Assembly: GCA_036897095.1 (NCBI GenBank)
Contig: JAYMSP010001371.1
Span: forward strand, 1 to 32,906
DNA: 32,906 nt
Source: Plantago elongata
Lineage: Eukaryota; Streptophyta; Magnoliopsida; Lamiales; Plantaginaceae
Reading direction: 5' to 3'
Below are positions 1 through 11,655 of this stretch, in pieces (within the stretch, counting starts at the first letter, position 1; each line of letters opens with the position of its first letter). Under the pieces are notes generated by a model. That model was given only the letters and a program-made list of their open reading frames with translations. It was not told where the DNA came from and made no database searches. The position numbers were made by a program, and so were the translations under genes.

Positions 1-675
1 TTGATAATTTCATCCCAATTGTGAACAAAGTTATCGTATATGCAAACTGACTCACAAAATACTAAACCACCAATTAGGTACTGTCTAAAACGAAATTACC
101 GTGCTTCACAGGCATATATCCCTATGTATAATTCATTTCGCAAGACGAGACTCCAGATACTTCATAACAAACAACAACCTCAATTACATATTAATGGCAT
201 ATCAGCAAGATAGCAACCAGAAAGCTCTTCAACATATAATACTTATTTTACATAAGCGAGTCAACCTTTGCGCACAACAACAAGTAACTGCATTCTATCA
301 ATATCTAACAGGCAGGTTGGAATGCCATCAGAAAACATATACTACCGTACTACAATTTCTAACAACTTTCTTTCATTTTGAAGAAAAAATACTAACCGAA
401 ATTTGTCACAAATAACAGAACACGCGAGAATCCCGTGGCACATGCCCAATTCAATGTAAATTCACGGCCTCATTAAGTAGCATGCCATAAACTATTCCAG
501 CTATGAATCAATTCAATTCTCACAACACCATGTAATCAATAATGAAAGCAAAATCTTTAAACTGAATGAAATCAATACATCAACAACTTACAACAACCAA
601 ACTGCGCTATACTCAAATTTTTCCCATTCCCGAAATTTAATTACTCGCAAGCGAGACTAATCGGAAATTGCTCGT
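1..675 (-). other. probable first intron of a gene leaving the window to the left
   Basis: Read on the minus strand, this stretch is T-rich and has no long reading frame. It follows a possible 5' splice site (gcga|gtaatt, about 642-650) at the end of a GC-rich leader. T-rich leader introns just after a GC-rich 5' UTR are common in plant genes. No coding exon lies inside the window, so the gene cannot be named. The small plus-strand reading frame at 101-415 has no recognisable features and is probably chance. Confidence 0.3.
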
Positions 676-1150
676 GCTCAGTGACACAAGTCCGGCAGGG
701 GGCGGCGGCGCGCGGTGGTTGGAGGCGCGGAGAAGGGCGATAAGTGAGGGAACGAAATTGAATCGAGACCAAAGCGGAAGAGGTTGAATTGGGCAAAGGC
801 TAACAGTTCGGTTTCTTCGTTCTTGGTGGTGCGAGTGAAGAAGGGAGGGGGGCGGCGAGTATAAATAGGCGGAACTGGGGGAGAGCCACTCGTCGTGGCG
901 TGATCTCCGCCTTCCACGCGGCGGGCATGCGGCTTCTTCAAGCCTTCGTCCGCCACGCCACTCTCCTCTCCTGACACGCGTGCATCATGCACGAAATGGG
1001 GCAGCTTCTGAGGCGATGGTGGAGCAAACTGTGGGCGGGAGATCGGGGGAAATGACGGAGGAGGGCTGTTTAATTAAACGGGAAGAATTTGATTTGGGGA
1101 AGGAATGAAGAAGACAAGTGAAGGTTCTTATGGTCTTTTTACCACTATAT
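640..1150 (-). promoter_or_regulatory. GC-rich promoter and 5' leader of a minus-strand gene
   Basis: This GC-rich, CpG-containing island of about 350 bp sits in AT-rich DNA. On the minus strand it has a TATA-like element (tatttatact, about 857-866), then a pyrimidine-rich leader with CTTCTTCACTC and GAACGAAGAAACC stretches typical of plant 5' UTRs. A second TATA-like element (tatatagt) is near 1144-1151. On the plus strand the same site reads TATAAATAGG, so direction rests on the better leader and splice signals on the minus side. Reading frames at 678-992 and 985-1224 show no family resemblance and may just be open GC-rich leader. Confidence 0.4.
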
Positions 1151-1224
1151 ACACCTGGCTTCTTCTGGATCCCAAATGGCTCGTAAATAAATTTCAGAAA
1201 AACGCAAAATCGATTCCCGGGCAT

Positions 1225-1910
1225 TAATAATTGTTTAGCATTTGCGCTCGACGTTTAATTTCTAAAATTGGCCCAATATTCACGGTTAATGCCGAAATAA
1301 TAATATTAATTTTAAATTAATTTCTGACACGTACTGAATTTTTGCGGCTCTTACACTGCCAGTTTAGATAAGCAAGATTTGTGTTGTCCGATCAATTTCT
1401 ACCTGATTAATCAAACATACAATTAGAAAAGTCGACTCAAACATTGGTCAAAAAAAATTATAAAGTTTGACTGATCCATGTCTATTAAACGTATTTTATA
1501 GTGAAACATCTACAACCTAAAAAAGTAAAGATTTGATACTAATATATGTAAAAATAAATAAATATGGTACGACTAATGATGACGGATATATTTTTCAAGG
1601 TTAGAATCCAACCAACCTGTTAAGGTCTCGACGAGTTTATATAAGATAAAGTTTATATCGGGTCATGCACCCGTACGGTCATACCAGACCCGTTAGTAAC
1701 TGATACTATTTTAATACATGTACCCCTCAAACCCCAAAATAAAACTGTATAAAGCAATTTACATGGCACAAGCATAAGAGAAGTATTCAAAATACAAAAT
1801 AACATCCATATTTATGTCATAGTTATCATAAGAATAAGTTTTAGTATCATCTCCATCAAAATTAAATTAAGATGCTGATAGAGTAGATTATATACTAACT
1901 ATGTACTAGG
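1225..1910. other. AT-rich intergenic stretch, nothing recognised
   Basis: No gene, RNA gene or clear repeat was found. The stretch is AT-rich with frequent stops in all frames. Confidence 0.5.
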
Positions 1911-2160
1911 ACCATCTCCAATGGTCACACCCACTAAAATCAACTTATCTCTTCCACATCAACATTGCATTCACCTTACAATCTCAACAACCATTATACT
2001 TCAGTGTTCACACTCTATCCAACTTTTCTTTTAAACTTCATCTTTTCATTTCTTATTATCCTTCATTTCATTTAAAATAAAAGGAAAAATAAGACTTACA
2101 TCGGTTCTAAATCTTAGAACTGGTGTCAACTCTCACACCAAGTGAAACTCTATTGGAGCT
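1911..2160. mobile_element. possible small inverted-repeat element (MITE-like)
   Basis: The left side carries CTCCAATGG and the right side CTATTGGAG, an imperfect 9-bp inverted pair about 250 bp apart. A short internal palindrome (GGTTCTAA...TTAGAAC) lies near 2104-2120. The spacing and AT-rich interior fit a MITE, but no clean target duplication was seen. The pair could be chance. Confidence 0.2.
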
Positions 2161-2380
2161 AATTAGAACGTGTCAGTCCAATGCCTTGAACTCAACTGGA
2201 GTTGATCCGAATTAATCAAAATTTACAAGGACGCAACCCATACACAACCCATACAACTCTATAACATTTAAAGTTGTTTTTGTTTGTTTTTTATGTCAGG
2301 AGTTTGATTTATTGCTTTATACATTTTAGTATAATTAAACTTTAGTTAGAAAAAAAATATGTGCAATAGGATATTAAATA

Positions 2381-2613
2381 CTCCCTCCGTCCCATTACCA
2401 ACGAAACATATTTTCGTTTTGGGCGTCCCGTTAATAACAAAATATTTTTTTTCATTTTTAGCAATAACCCCACAATACAACTCATTTTTCACCACACATT
2501 ATTGGGGCCCGCATGTACTTTTCTATCTCAAACTCATTCTTAACCACATACTACATATTTTCTTAAAAATCATATTTTTTTCAAATGTTTCATTCCTAGC
2601 GGGACGGAGAGAG
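2381..2613. mobile_element. Stowaway-type MITE
   Basis: This 233-bp element is flanked by TA on both sides. It starts CTCCCTCCGTCCC and ends GGGACGGAGAGAG, terminal inverted repeats that match at 12 of 13 positions. This is the classic Stowaway (Tc1/mariner-derived) signature in plants, and the element carries no transposase. The reading frame running through it is not a gene. Confidence 0.8.
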
Positions 2614-3092
2614 TATCACATAATATGTATATAGAGGATATACAATTCATATAATATATTCCAACATGTAGATTTTTTCTACACATGTTTACTAAGTTAG
2701 GACAATTAACAAGATTCGAAAAATTGTTAAGGTAATGTCTATCTATATCATATTACACAGGGAATTCCGTCATTTTACTGATAACGGGTCAGGTTCTATA
2801 CAACCCGAATTTAAATTCATTCGAAATAATAAAAGTCCAGGCCCGGGTTAGAGATATATACTCGAACCAGTTACGTACCTTCGTAAAACAAGACCCGGCC
2901 AACATTTTATAAATAAGTTAGTAAAACATATGTCTTTCAGAGAAGGGGTGCCAGATTGCAGGGTGGGTACCAAGAAAATTACCATAACATATAAAATTAT
3001 ATCTGCAAAATAATATTCCGTCCATATCAAATTTAATTTTATGTGGCTCAAACACAAGTTGTAAGAGAATGAATAAAATATAATAAATAATA

Positions 3093-3407
3093 CTCCCTCC
3101 ATTCCAAGTTGAACTTCCCGTGCCCCGGGCACAAGTTTGAAGAAAAAATTGAATAAAGTAGGAGAGAAGGTGATAAGATTTTTGTGGTTATTTTGACTTA
3201 CATGGATCTCCATATCGATGTGTACTTAACTGTTTGAAATGGAATTATAGTTTTCAGTTTCAAAAGTAGGAGATATAGTGATAATGTAGGGGAAAAAGTA
3301 TATAAAGTAGGAGTGGGATTTTTCATTTAAGGGATGGGAAGATGAATTTGTGACGGACCAAAATAACTAAAATGAAATACGGGAAGATGAAGTTGGGACA
3401 GAAGGAG
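3093..3407. mobile_element. Stowaway-type MITE, second copy
   Basis: The left end CTCCCTCCATTCCAAGTTGAACTTCCCG is answered by CGGGAAGATGAAGTTGGGACAGAAGGAG at the right, with TA on both sides, so the inverted repeats are long and imperfect. The interior has related short motifs (gggaagatgaa twice), suggesting internal duplication. It is non-coding. Confidence 0.65.
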
Positions 3408-3409
3408 TA

Positions 3410-3567
3410 ACAAAGTATGAAATAGATTGAATAAACTACCAGAGATTGTGAAAATGTATGATAGATGATAAGTAAAGAAGAAAATAGATTTTTCATTTAA
3501 GTTATGTAAAGTTGATTGGGATGTTTCAAAATCGAATGCCAATGTTAAATTCGGGACAAAGAGAGTA
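3410..3567. repeat. extra MITE-like right end
   Basis: Just right of the second MITE, the sequence repeats motifs from its interior (agatttttcatttaag) and ends TTCGGGACAAAGAGAGTA, a degenerate second right terminus. This may be a compound or partly duplicated MITE. Confidence 0.35.
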
Positions 3568-3615
3568 ATTTTTATGTGTTTTGTAGGGAGCCAATATACT
3601 GCTTCGGAGTTGTTG

Positions 3616-3831
3616 GGAGCCAACTATATAAAGTATGTTATAATAATTTTATATATTTGGTTCGAGTTTGAGTGATACTGTTTATTTTAAAAAAAAAATA
3701 GCATGTATCAGTTGTTATTTAACGGAGCCAACTATAAAGTGTGTTATAATACTTTTTTATATTTGACTCGAGTTTGAGGGATACAGTTTATTTTACAAAA
3801 AAAAATAGCATGTATCAGTTGTTATTTAACG
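3616..3831. repeat. two tandem copies of a 108-bp unit
   Basis: The unit starts GGAGCCAACTATA and ends AGTTGTTATTTAACGG. Copy 1 starts at 3616 and copy 2 at 3724, and the copies differ at only a few positions. A partial third start (gggagccaatata) lies just upstream near 3587. Each copy contains an A8-A10 tract and the motif TAGCATGTATCAG. The unit is non-coding and its origin was not recognised. Confidence 0.8.
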
Positions 3832-4440
3832 GGTTGAGTGTATGTTATCTCTACCTACGGGGTCTTGAACGGATTCAACTCGGATCCTATCACTTACAAA
3901 GCAAATCCGACATAATGAATCATATTTTATACTATTTATAGTTAGTATAAAACTAGACTAGTCTTGGATGTTAGATAATGATTGACGTTATTTGTAAATT
4001 TTATTTTTTTAATTAATTGATTTATTTTATTTATTATTAAAAACAATTATACCATGGCATCTCTATGGGTTAGTACAAGTAACACTTTATATAAGCATTT
4101 TTATATATGTCAAATAATTTTTAAGATACCGTTTTTAAATTAACAAAGTTTGGAAAATTTGTAAAATAGAAGAAACATTCAAAATCGAAACCACTTCCAA
4201 TTTAACCCAAAAGATCAACACTACAATTGTTTTCTATGTAGTTGGTTGTATGGGAACATTATTATTACTAATTTCAACTCGTATTTTGAAGTCATGTATA
4301 CACGTATAAATATGTTTAAAATGGTGATCATTAGACTTGTAAAAGACAAATAAACACCACATGATCGTTTAACCCAAAATCCTGCTCTTGGACATCATCG
4401 CCATATCAAACAGCAATCCAATACATTCTCTCAGCAATCT
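3832..4440. other. AT-rich upstream region of the ankyrin-kinase gene
   Basis: No gene or clear repeat was found. The last 100 bp or so are less AT-rich and probably include the 5' leader of the gene starting at 4498. I could not choose a TATA box with confidence because many AT-rich candidates exist. Confidence 0.4.
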
Positions 4441-4497
4441 TGATTACCACTTCTGACTCTAATAGCCTTCTTTACAACTCCATCTAAACTGGAAAAA

Positions 4498-6826
4498 ATG
4501 TCAAGCCTGATGCAGCATCTAAGCGACGGATTCGATGTCCAGCAGATCGGGAACTTCCTGAGCTTTGCTTCCAGAGGAGACAGAGTCGGACTGAACGTCA
4601 TGCTAAGGAACGGAATCTCTCCCAATGTCCAGGACTATGACAACCGAACTGCACTTCACTTAGCTGCCAGCGAAGGTCACGCCTCTATTGTCGAGCTTCT
4701 ACTTGCTTACAATGCAAATGTCAATCTCCGTGATCGCTGGCAAAAAACTGTAATCTACAATGAACCTTATGTTGCACTTTTAGTCCTAGCTCTATATTAG
4801 CCTCTACACGAATTCGTGTAGTGATATTTTTTACAAGAACGTTCATTGTCTTAATCTTGTTTTGTGGTCAGCCTTTAGCAGACGCGAAGCTATACCAGCA
4901 CAGAGACATCTGTAGGGTCCTTGAAGTAAACGGAGGCAGGGAAGTTATAGACGATCAAGCCATGGTACGTTAGCCAATCACATTCTTATATAAACTTCTA
5001 TAGTATGCTGTGTTGCTGATTGATACGATTCCATCTTATCTACAAGATCAAAGTGTAGAGATGTGCAAAATCTAGTCATTTATATTATGAACATGATCAA
5101 GTTTGTCCGCAGATAGTCCGTCATGAAGATAGTTCACAGGAGAATATTGACATCTCAGAACTCAATATGCAGAACAAACCTACATTCCAGCAGGTGCTTG
5201 CTTGATTTAGTCGAACATTGCCTTTTGATTTTGTATGCTCAGGCCAGCTAGCAACTAGAATGCTGCAATTTGATTTTTCCTATTGCGATTCTGAACATAT
5301 ATTTAATGAACTGTATGAACGAATTTGATCATGTTCCTGTACGTTTCATTTGTGACCTGCAGGGTCTATTTGGTGCATCGGAATTAGTCAAGTGGCGTGG
5401 TACTTGGGTGCTTAAGACAGTCATCTCTAGACATGTCTATCACCCTGAGAGAATGTATGGCTACTGGCTTTTTTAGATCTCCCCTCAACATAAGCTATTT
5501 ACAGACTAAGCGTCATCTATTCTAGTAAACAGCTTTGCAGAGATTTTATTGTAACTATCTTACAATTTGGTGTAGGGTATTGTCTGCAAAAGAGAACACT
5601 CTTCTCAGGGAACTTCGTCATCCGAACATTCTGCAGTTTCTTGGGTCGATTGTGCAAGGAGAAGAGATGATTTTTATCACTGAGTACTTGGAACAGGTAA
5701 GAACTAAGAACCTGAAATTCCTGACTTATAACTGTCTTGACTGTTATGCTATCTAGCTGATCTGCTACTCAAATACTTTATCAGGGAAACTTGGATCAGA
5801 AGTTGGCAAAAAGAGTTCGTCTGGATCCAGCTACTTGTCTGCGTTATGCACTTGATATTGCCAGGTGATGTTCAGTGTTTTTCATGACTTGTGTTACTTA
5901 CACCATCTGACATGATACTTGTGCAAATGGCAGGGGCATGAACTATCTTCATCAGCACAAGCCTCATCCCATAGTTCACAATAACTTGAATCCTGGGTAA
6001 GTTAGATCTTACATAATGCTCAATCTTTCAATCGTAGTTGATGAAACAAGAGAACCGGCTACTGCAATCAGTTCTTACCATAACTTTCTAAAGCAAGTTC
6101 TGTATCCATTTCTCAGGAACTTGCTACTCGATGAAGGTGATCAGGTGAAGATAGGAGAATACTGGGTTCACATGCTGTATGAGCGAATACACCCGGATCA
6201 GGAGAAATGTACTGAGTTACATCTTGTTACGGTTTACTTTCTTCTTTTCATGATCTTGCTCCCAAATTTTCTAATCCTACGCAGGGCAACTGAGAGATAT
6301 ATCACAAAAATCTGACATGTCATTTGATACGAAGAAAGATATCCGCGACTTTGGTCTCATACTTTATCAGGTACAAATTGGCTCAACATCAATCTTGCAG
6401 CATAATTATGATTAATGAGGATGATGTAATGTTTCTAGTAAAACTTTACCAAAATCTGCAGATGCTTGAAGGCAAACACATCATCAACATGAACTCTGAC
6501 TACATCCATCTCAAGTCTATTGAGTTCGAGAAGAAGTTTCTTGCCAGTAAATGTCCTGGAAGAATCCTTCAGTGAGTTCATCTCATTCTTGGTCCATGTT
6601 TTCCCCCATTCCGACTTGTTATTATGAGTACATATACGCAAAATCATATGTTGTTCATCTATCTGTTCCTTTACCAGACTTTTATATTGTTCATCGATCT
6701 GTTTCCTTTACCAGACTTTTAGAGCAATGCACAAGCAAAGATATCACAGAGAGGCCTTCATTCGATGCTGTAATACAGGTTCTGGAAGAAGTCAATTCGT
6801 TGCTGAAGAATGGGGGTTGTTGCTGA
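4498..6826 (+). CDS. ankyrin-repeat integrin-linked-kinase-like protein with degenerate kinase domain
   Basis: I read 11 exons: 4498-4749, 4872-4964, 5113-5193, 5363-5454, 5576-5696, 5785-5864, 5934-5996, 6117-6208, 6285-6370, 6462-6571 and 6715-6826. All introns are GT-AG and phases agree, giving 393 residues. The start is the first in-frame ATG after an upstream in-frame TGA. Residues 16-106 hold two to three ankyrin repeats (RTALHLAASEGHASIVELLL). Residues 143-390 form a protein-kinase fold like plant Raf-like C1 (ILK) kinases: a G-rich start (GLFGASE), K160, E179 and a RPSF C-lobe motif. Catalytic positions are altered: HRD reads H255-N-N, DFG reads E275-Y-W, and no APE is visible in a short activation segment. 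It may act as a pseudokinase or scaffold in signalling; that role is inferred from the family, where some members already have altered catalytic motifs. It converges on the MRS2 gene. Confidence 0.88.
6651..6721 (+). repeat. tandem duplication carrying two 3' splice sites
   Basis: A segment of about 35 bp (ttgttcat..atctg..cctttaccag|actttta) occurs twice, starting at 6651 and 6687, in the last intron of the ankyrin-kinase gene. Both copies contain a CAG acceptor (ends 6677 and 6714). Only the second keeps the reading frame into the conserved C-terminal kinase segment; the first adds 37 nt and shifts the frame. Confidence 0.75.
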
Positions 6827-7275
6827 TCAGGTTCTAATATGTAACATTTATAGAATAAAAACGACACTGCCACCGAAATTATCTGAGTCTCCACCGCACA
6901 AGACACGGCAATCATTCGTTCATCAACTACGGAGTTGCAAGGGAACAAACTATATACAGGTAATATGTTCTTAATAATATTCCTAAAACCGACATGTATT
7001 TCTGGCATAACAGTCATATGTCATTTGGCATCAATGGAAATCTAAAATCCATAATTGAAGCTCTGTTCAGCAAATAAATCTTGGATGATATCAGATGATA
7101 ATCAGTGCTACAACTTTTTGGTGGCTTGTGTGCCACACATGGATACCAGACTATGCATTGCTAGGATATCATGAACAATATAGAAAAGTTTGGATATCAG
7201 TTTTATCCTTGCGCAACAATCGGCATCTTAAAAATGGTTAGAACTAAGGTGCTAACAAGTTGGTAAGTGCATCAT
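6827..7275. other. intergenic region between two converging genes
   Basis: The 449 bp between the stop codons must hold both 3' UTRs and poly(A) sites. AT-rich motifs such as AATAAA (7073-7078, plus strand) are present. No gene was recognised. Confidence 0.5.
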
Positions 7276-10200
7276 TCATGAAAATGAAAATGAAAATGAT
7301 GCCAGAAGTCCTTTCTTCCGAGCATATGTAGTTATGAGCAAAAAAAGCGAAAAAGTGAAAGCACCTCCAAAGACAATCACCTGAAAAAGAAATAGACCAA
7401 TCGATTACTAGTAAGCATTGCTTGACTGCCTTGATTCATAAATAAGAATTCACTACTTACCCATTTAAACATGTAACCATAATTTTCATTCCATGTATAT
7501 GGTATGTTCATACCAAATATCGCAGCAATTAGAGAATAAATAGCCAAACACATGTTTCCAGTGCTGAGAAAGAGTTCCAACTGGATGCCAAAAATAAATA
7601 AACAAGATGAGCCTTATAAATATTTTAATGGGGAGGTTTAGATAGGCAATTGAGAAGAGAGATTACGGCAGCAGATCTTTTCACAAACCTGAATGAGCTG
7701 ATTTCGGTGGTTGTCGAGCTGCAAGGATTCTCACGACAAATTAGAATGGTAAGATATGAAAATGGAAATGTGAATTCTCAGTACTGTGTTACCTGTATAT
7801 TGATGTAATCCTCGGTGTTTTCAATATATTCACGCAGCTGCAAATATTCATACATATTAGAAGAGCAGTAACATTAGTATCTAGCTACCATACGCTATGG
7901 TTTCATAAAATAAAAATGGCAATTTTGTTCATTGTGATACGATTTTAAAATGTAGCATCACATAAAGCACATTCTCTTGCAGCAAAAAGCTTGACATGAC
8001 GGAAAAAGTTGAAGAGTTGTTGAAAATAGCCTAAAAAGGACCCATGCACAAATTATACATAATCATTCAATGGTCGTCTCCACTTTTTGATGGTATGAAA
8101 GCCTGGCCCCAAGATCATGATAATGGGCTCCCAAAATCTAGCCCATCACATGAAGATGCGTGGTGGAATATCCCTTGCTTGGGAAATAATAATACACGCA
8201 ACTTGGCAACTGCTTTTAAGATGATCAGGGTTCAGGCGTACAAAATTAAACACCTTCTGGCTTAGAAGCTACTATAAATCAATCAACATTGATTGAGCAA
8301 AGATGTAAAATTTTGTATATTCTTAAAATACACTGACATAATTTGATTAATTCCCATACCGTGGTTAATCTGTTGTGTGTGCTGTCAATTTGCATAAAGT
8401 ACGCCTGCAAAAATAACAAAGTGTTAACAAATCATTGCAGAACCAATTCTAATATGATCAGTCTTAGTTCGCATTACCTCAAGCAGCATTTCTAATTCCT
8501 CCACATCATTTTCATCTCCACGAACTGTAGCTACACTTGCCCTACTAGCTCTAGATATCTTAGACCCAATGGTAGGTGATGCAAGGAACCAACTTGCAGC
8601 ACCTGAGCAACTCAAAGGTGATGCACTAGCCAACTTTCTGGACAAGTAAAGGTCAGCCATGTCATCATCATCATCCAAAAGTTGTTCCAGCTCATCTCGT
8701 ACCTGCACGAAAGTAGGGATTCAACCAGGAGTAACTAATATATGGAGAGATTCCAGACGAAATTATGACTTTCCCGATGTCTAAAGAAAGACTGGCAAGA
8801 AAACATCATTACATGGACAAGCAGCGTGGCATGTTTTCCCACTTAACTTGATTATCATAAGTAGTTTAGTGACATCATATCTTAAAGAGAAGCAGGACAG
8901 CCTCTTCCAAACACTAGCAGAAATCCAAAGCCACTAATGAAAACTACAACTTTAGACAAGCTGGGGCTGGACTACAAATCTTACATAACCTGTTAGGTGG
9001 TGATGCATATCAATGAAATGAACAAAACCCACTCTCTACTAACTATATGCGTGAAGAAAAAGTTCAACATCACTCAAAATATGCCATCGGACTATGAACA
9101 TAATAGAACAGGCAATATCCCAAATGCATAAAATGAACAGCTTTAGAAACAGGTTATCTTACAGACGGAGGAAGGGGGGAAGAAAAGAACCCTACCTTTT
9201 GAATTCGAGCAGTTAACCTTGTCATTTGACTTTTTTGCTTGCGAACACGATCTAAATTACCGCTACTAATCTGCAAAGAAATCATAATACTGAAACACAG
9301 ATAATAGTGGAACTTCAGTTTAAATAAATACATGGGACAAGATATGAGAAACTGAGGACAACTGTACATACGGCAAAACACATAAAGCTCAAGATGCAGT
9401 GGGAAGATATGAGGAAAAAACGATAAGGTTAATTGACAAAGGTAAAATACTATTTGCATTAGGGCTGGACTCAAATGCATAGAGCAAAAGTTTTTTCATT
9501 AAAAAATGCAGCCCAGAAAAAGAAAATCAATCACGTACAATAAAAGTAGCCAAAGAGGCCTTCGCGGAAAAGGTAAAGAAAAGCACAAGTCAGGTATATA
9601 AAAATAGGCGACAGACAACATCAGAAAGAATTCATTCAGGTGGTCATATCAACTGCCTTCTGTATGAATTAAATTGTATATTAATCTGGAATCTAATATA
9701 TCATGATATTAAGAAAGCATATTTGTATGACCAGAGACAATTGTACCTTAGATGTAAGCATATCCAAAGCTGGATAAACTGCAGTTTCCAGCTCTATTGT
9801 ACGAGCAGACAGGAAGCTACAGATACTTTCCAGTGCTACCTCAAGAACCTGAAATTCAAATGGAGAATCTGCAATGGACAAAATGGATGATTGACATATA
9901 ATAAAAGAGCTAGAAATACATACAGCGGGAAGAGCTACTTTCTGAGAAGATAAAGTGGTACAGAAAACAAAAGATATCGGATATTCTATAGGCCTCTAGC
10001 AAGTAAACAACTTGAGCATCAAACTCACAAAGTAATAGTATGATTTTTTCCCTGCAAGAAACTGACAGAAGGAAGGGATTTAGTGTATAATACCATCTTC
10101 TTCAGCAGCTTCAACGTCAGGTTGCAGGGTCAAGTTCCCATCTCCAGTATCATCCTCGTTAACATTTGCTTTCTTCAGACGCCGTCGCAAGGCCTCCACT

Positions 10201-10928
10201 ATGGGGACAACATTCTCTTCAGATGGATCACGAAGTAACACCTAGACAAAAAAAACATGTACAATAAACTATCCAGATGTCCTAAAACCTTCAACTCTTT
10301 TCATCCAACATATCAATATTCAAAAATTAAACATAACAGAAAGGTGCCATTCTTTGGAGTCAACTGAGAAGTTGCTCTTTTTCCATAAGCCTAAAAACGA
10401 TTTCTGGTTTCTGTTTACCATTATTAAGGTGTCATTGTTTGGAGCTACAATACTAGGGTCACATTCAGGACCATAAAAACACAAAGAAATACACTATGTA
10501 GAAGTCTGGGGTCATTAAACCACTTACCTCATCAGCTGTTATAATAGCCTTGATATGCTGCACACAAAATGGAAAAAACACATAATATCAGACGAAGATG
10601 AACAATACAAGTTAATTTTCAGTTGGAAAGTAAGGAAAAAATGCGAAGTTTCATGAGTTTTGTTTTGCATGATACCAACCTCTAAATTGAGAACAATGGC
10701 TCTCTCACGGCCAAGAATGGCGGAGGGGTAGGACAAGTGGGGATCTAGAATCCTGAGATCACGTGTATGAATCTGCACTCGATGCATGATTTCATACTTG
10801 TCAACATCCAATATTATTTCTTTGCCTGAGGAATCCATTATAAACCAGCTTGTTGGCCCAGCATTCTTTTTCTTCAACCCTTCGACCGAGGTGAAAGCAT
10901 CCACAGGCACTACAGAACCACCCGCCAT
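7276..10928 (-). CDS. MRS2: MRS2/CorA-type magnesium transporter
   Basis: Eleven exons, in order of transcription: 10928-10680, 10557-10528, 10241-10094, 9868-9747, 9270-9196, 8702-8478, 8404-8360, 7837-7793, 7718-7689, 7580-7461 and 7380-7276. All introns are GT-AG and the phases join cleanly, giving 397 residues. The ATG at 10928 is used because an in-frame stop lies just upstream and [10 protein letters not shown] aligns with related N-termini. Conserved blocks: residues 40-83 ([22 protein letters not shown]), a central helical region (EELEMLLE, residues 276-283), then two membrane segments near 328-346 and 364-384 with the family's essential GMN motif at 346-348 followed by IPYTWN. The family forms homopentameric Mg2+ channels. 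The sequence most resembles the Arabidopsis MRS2-2/-7 (MGT7) and rice MRS2-I group, usually about 380-395 residues. The last residues (SFSFSFS) come from a TTTTCA repeat and are unusual. Confidence 0.93.
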
Positions 10929-10973
10929 CCTCAATAACAATTACACAGTGAAGCCAGCCAATATTTGTTCAAA

Positions 10974-11655
10974 CTGATGATTTCTCCTCTACCTAAGGCT
11001 ATTCAACATCAGACTACCTAGTCCACAGACATACAAAAACATAACATACAGTTAAAGGTTAGTATTTTACTAAATGATCGATGGAGATGAAGAAAAAAAT
11101 AACTGTGCGGCGAACAAGATACACAAATATATTCTCATGCCAAAATTAACAACAAATTTCAGCACTCACGGTAAATAACACAACACAATGCTGTAATTGT
11201 TTGTAATTGTTCGTTTCGATAAATTGATCATCAGCTAATTCCAAGTCATAATTCACAAACATATATAGGGAGTGTTTGGCAGACCATCACAATTCATAAC
11301 CACGTTAACTTAGTTTTAAAAAAAAAAACTATTTTAGCGTGGTTTTCTTAATTTTAATCACTATCCAAACAACCCGATACAAACTAGCGAAAGGAACAAT
11401 TACAGCAGCAGCTCAAAATCAAAAGCAATACATACATGTTTGATAGAATCGGAAGAATTGTTGTACCTTAGAAAGAAGATGATCGAGAGGAGAGGAACAA
11501 CTGTAGAATACGATTCTTCTTCTTCTCCTCCATGTGACCCAATAAATTGCAGGAATATAGGTAAAGAATCCTTACACTACACTGACTCTTAACGGACTTC
11601 AACCAAAAAGCATTACTATTACCTACGAATCTGTTTTCTGAAGATATGCTTCGCC
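10974..11655 (-). promoter_or_regulatory. probable 5' leader exon and leader intron of the MRS2 gene
   Basis: On the minus strand, a C/T-rich stretch ending ATCTTCTTTCTAAG|gtacaa (exon end 11467, donor 11466-11465) looks like a leader exon of about 180 bp. A possible acceptor is gaaatcatcag|tttgaac (exon start near 10973), 45 bp before the ATG. The open frame at 11468-11665 would be within this leader and is not taken as coding. No clear TATA box was seen upstream. Transcript data would fix the borders. Confidence 0.45.
11271..11374. mobile_element. small fold-back element, possibly hAT-type MITE
   Basis: The ends GTGTTTGG and CCAAACAAC are inverted, and an inner pair AACCACG / CGTGGTT flanks an A11 tract, so the whole 100-bp unit can fold into a hairpin. 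Target duplications were not clear. It lies in the proposed leader intron of the MRS2 gene. Confidence 0.35.

Noticed and set aside
101-415. 104-residue plus-strand reading frame
   Set aside because: No family resemblance, and it lies in what looks like a T-rich intron of a minus-strand gene.
6678-6826. Start of the last kinase-gene exon at the first duplicated acceptor
   Set aside because: It shifts the frame and destroys the conserved RPSF segment; the second acceptor at 6715 keeps the frame.
8044-8265. 73-residue plus-strand reading frame
   Set aside because: Lies wholly in an intron of the MRS2 gene (between exons at 8360 and 7837) with no recognisable domain.
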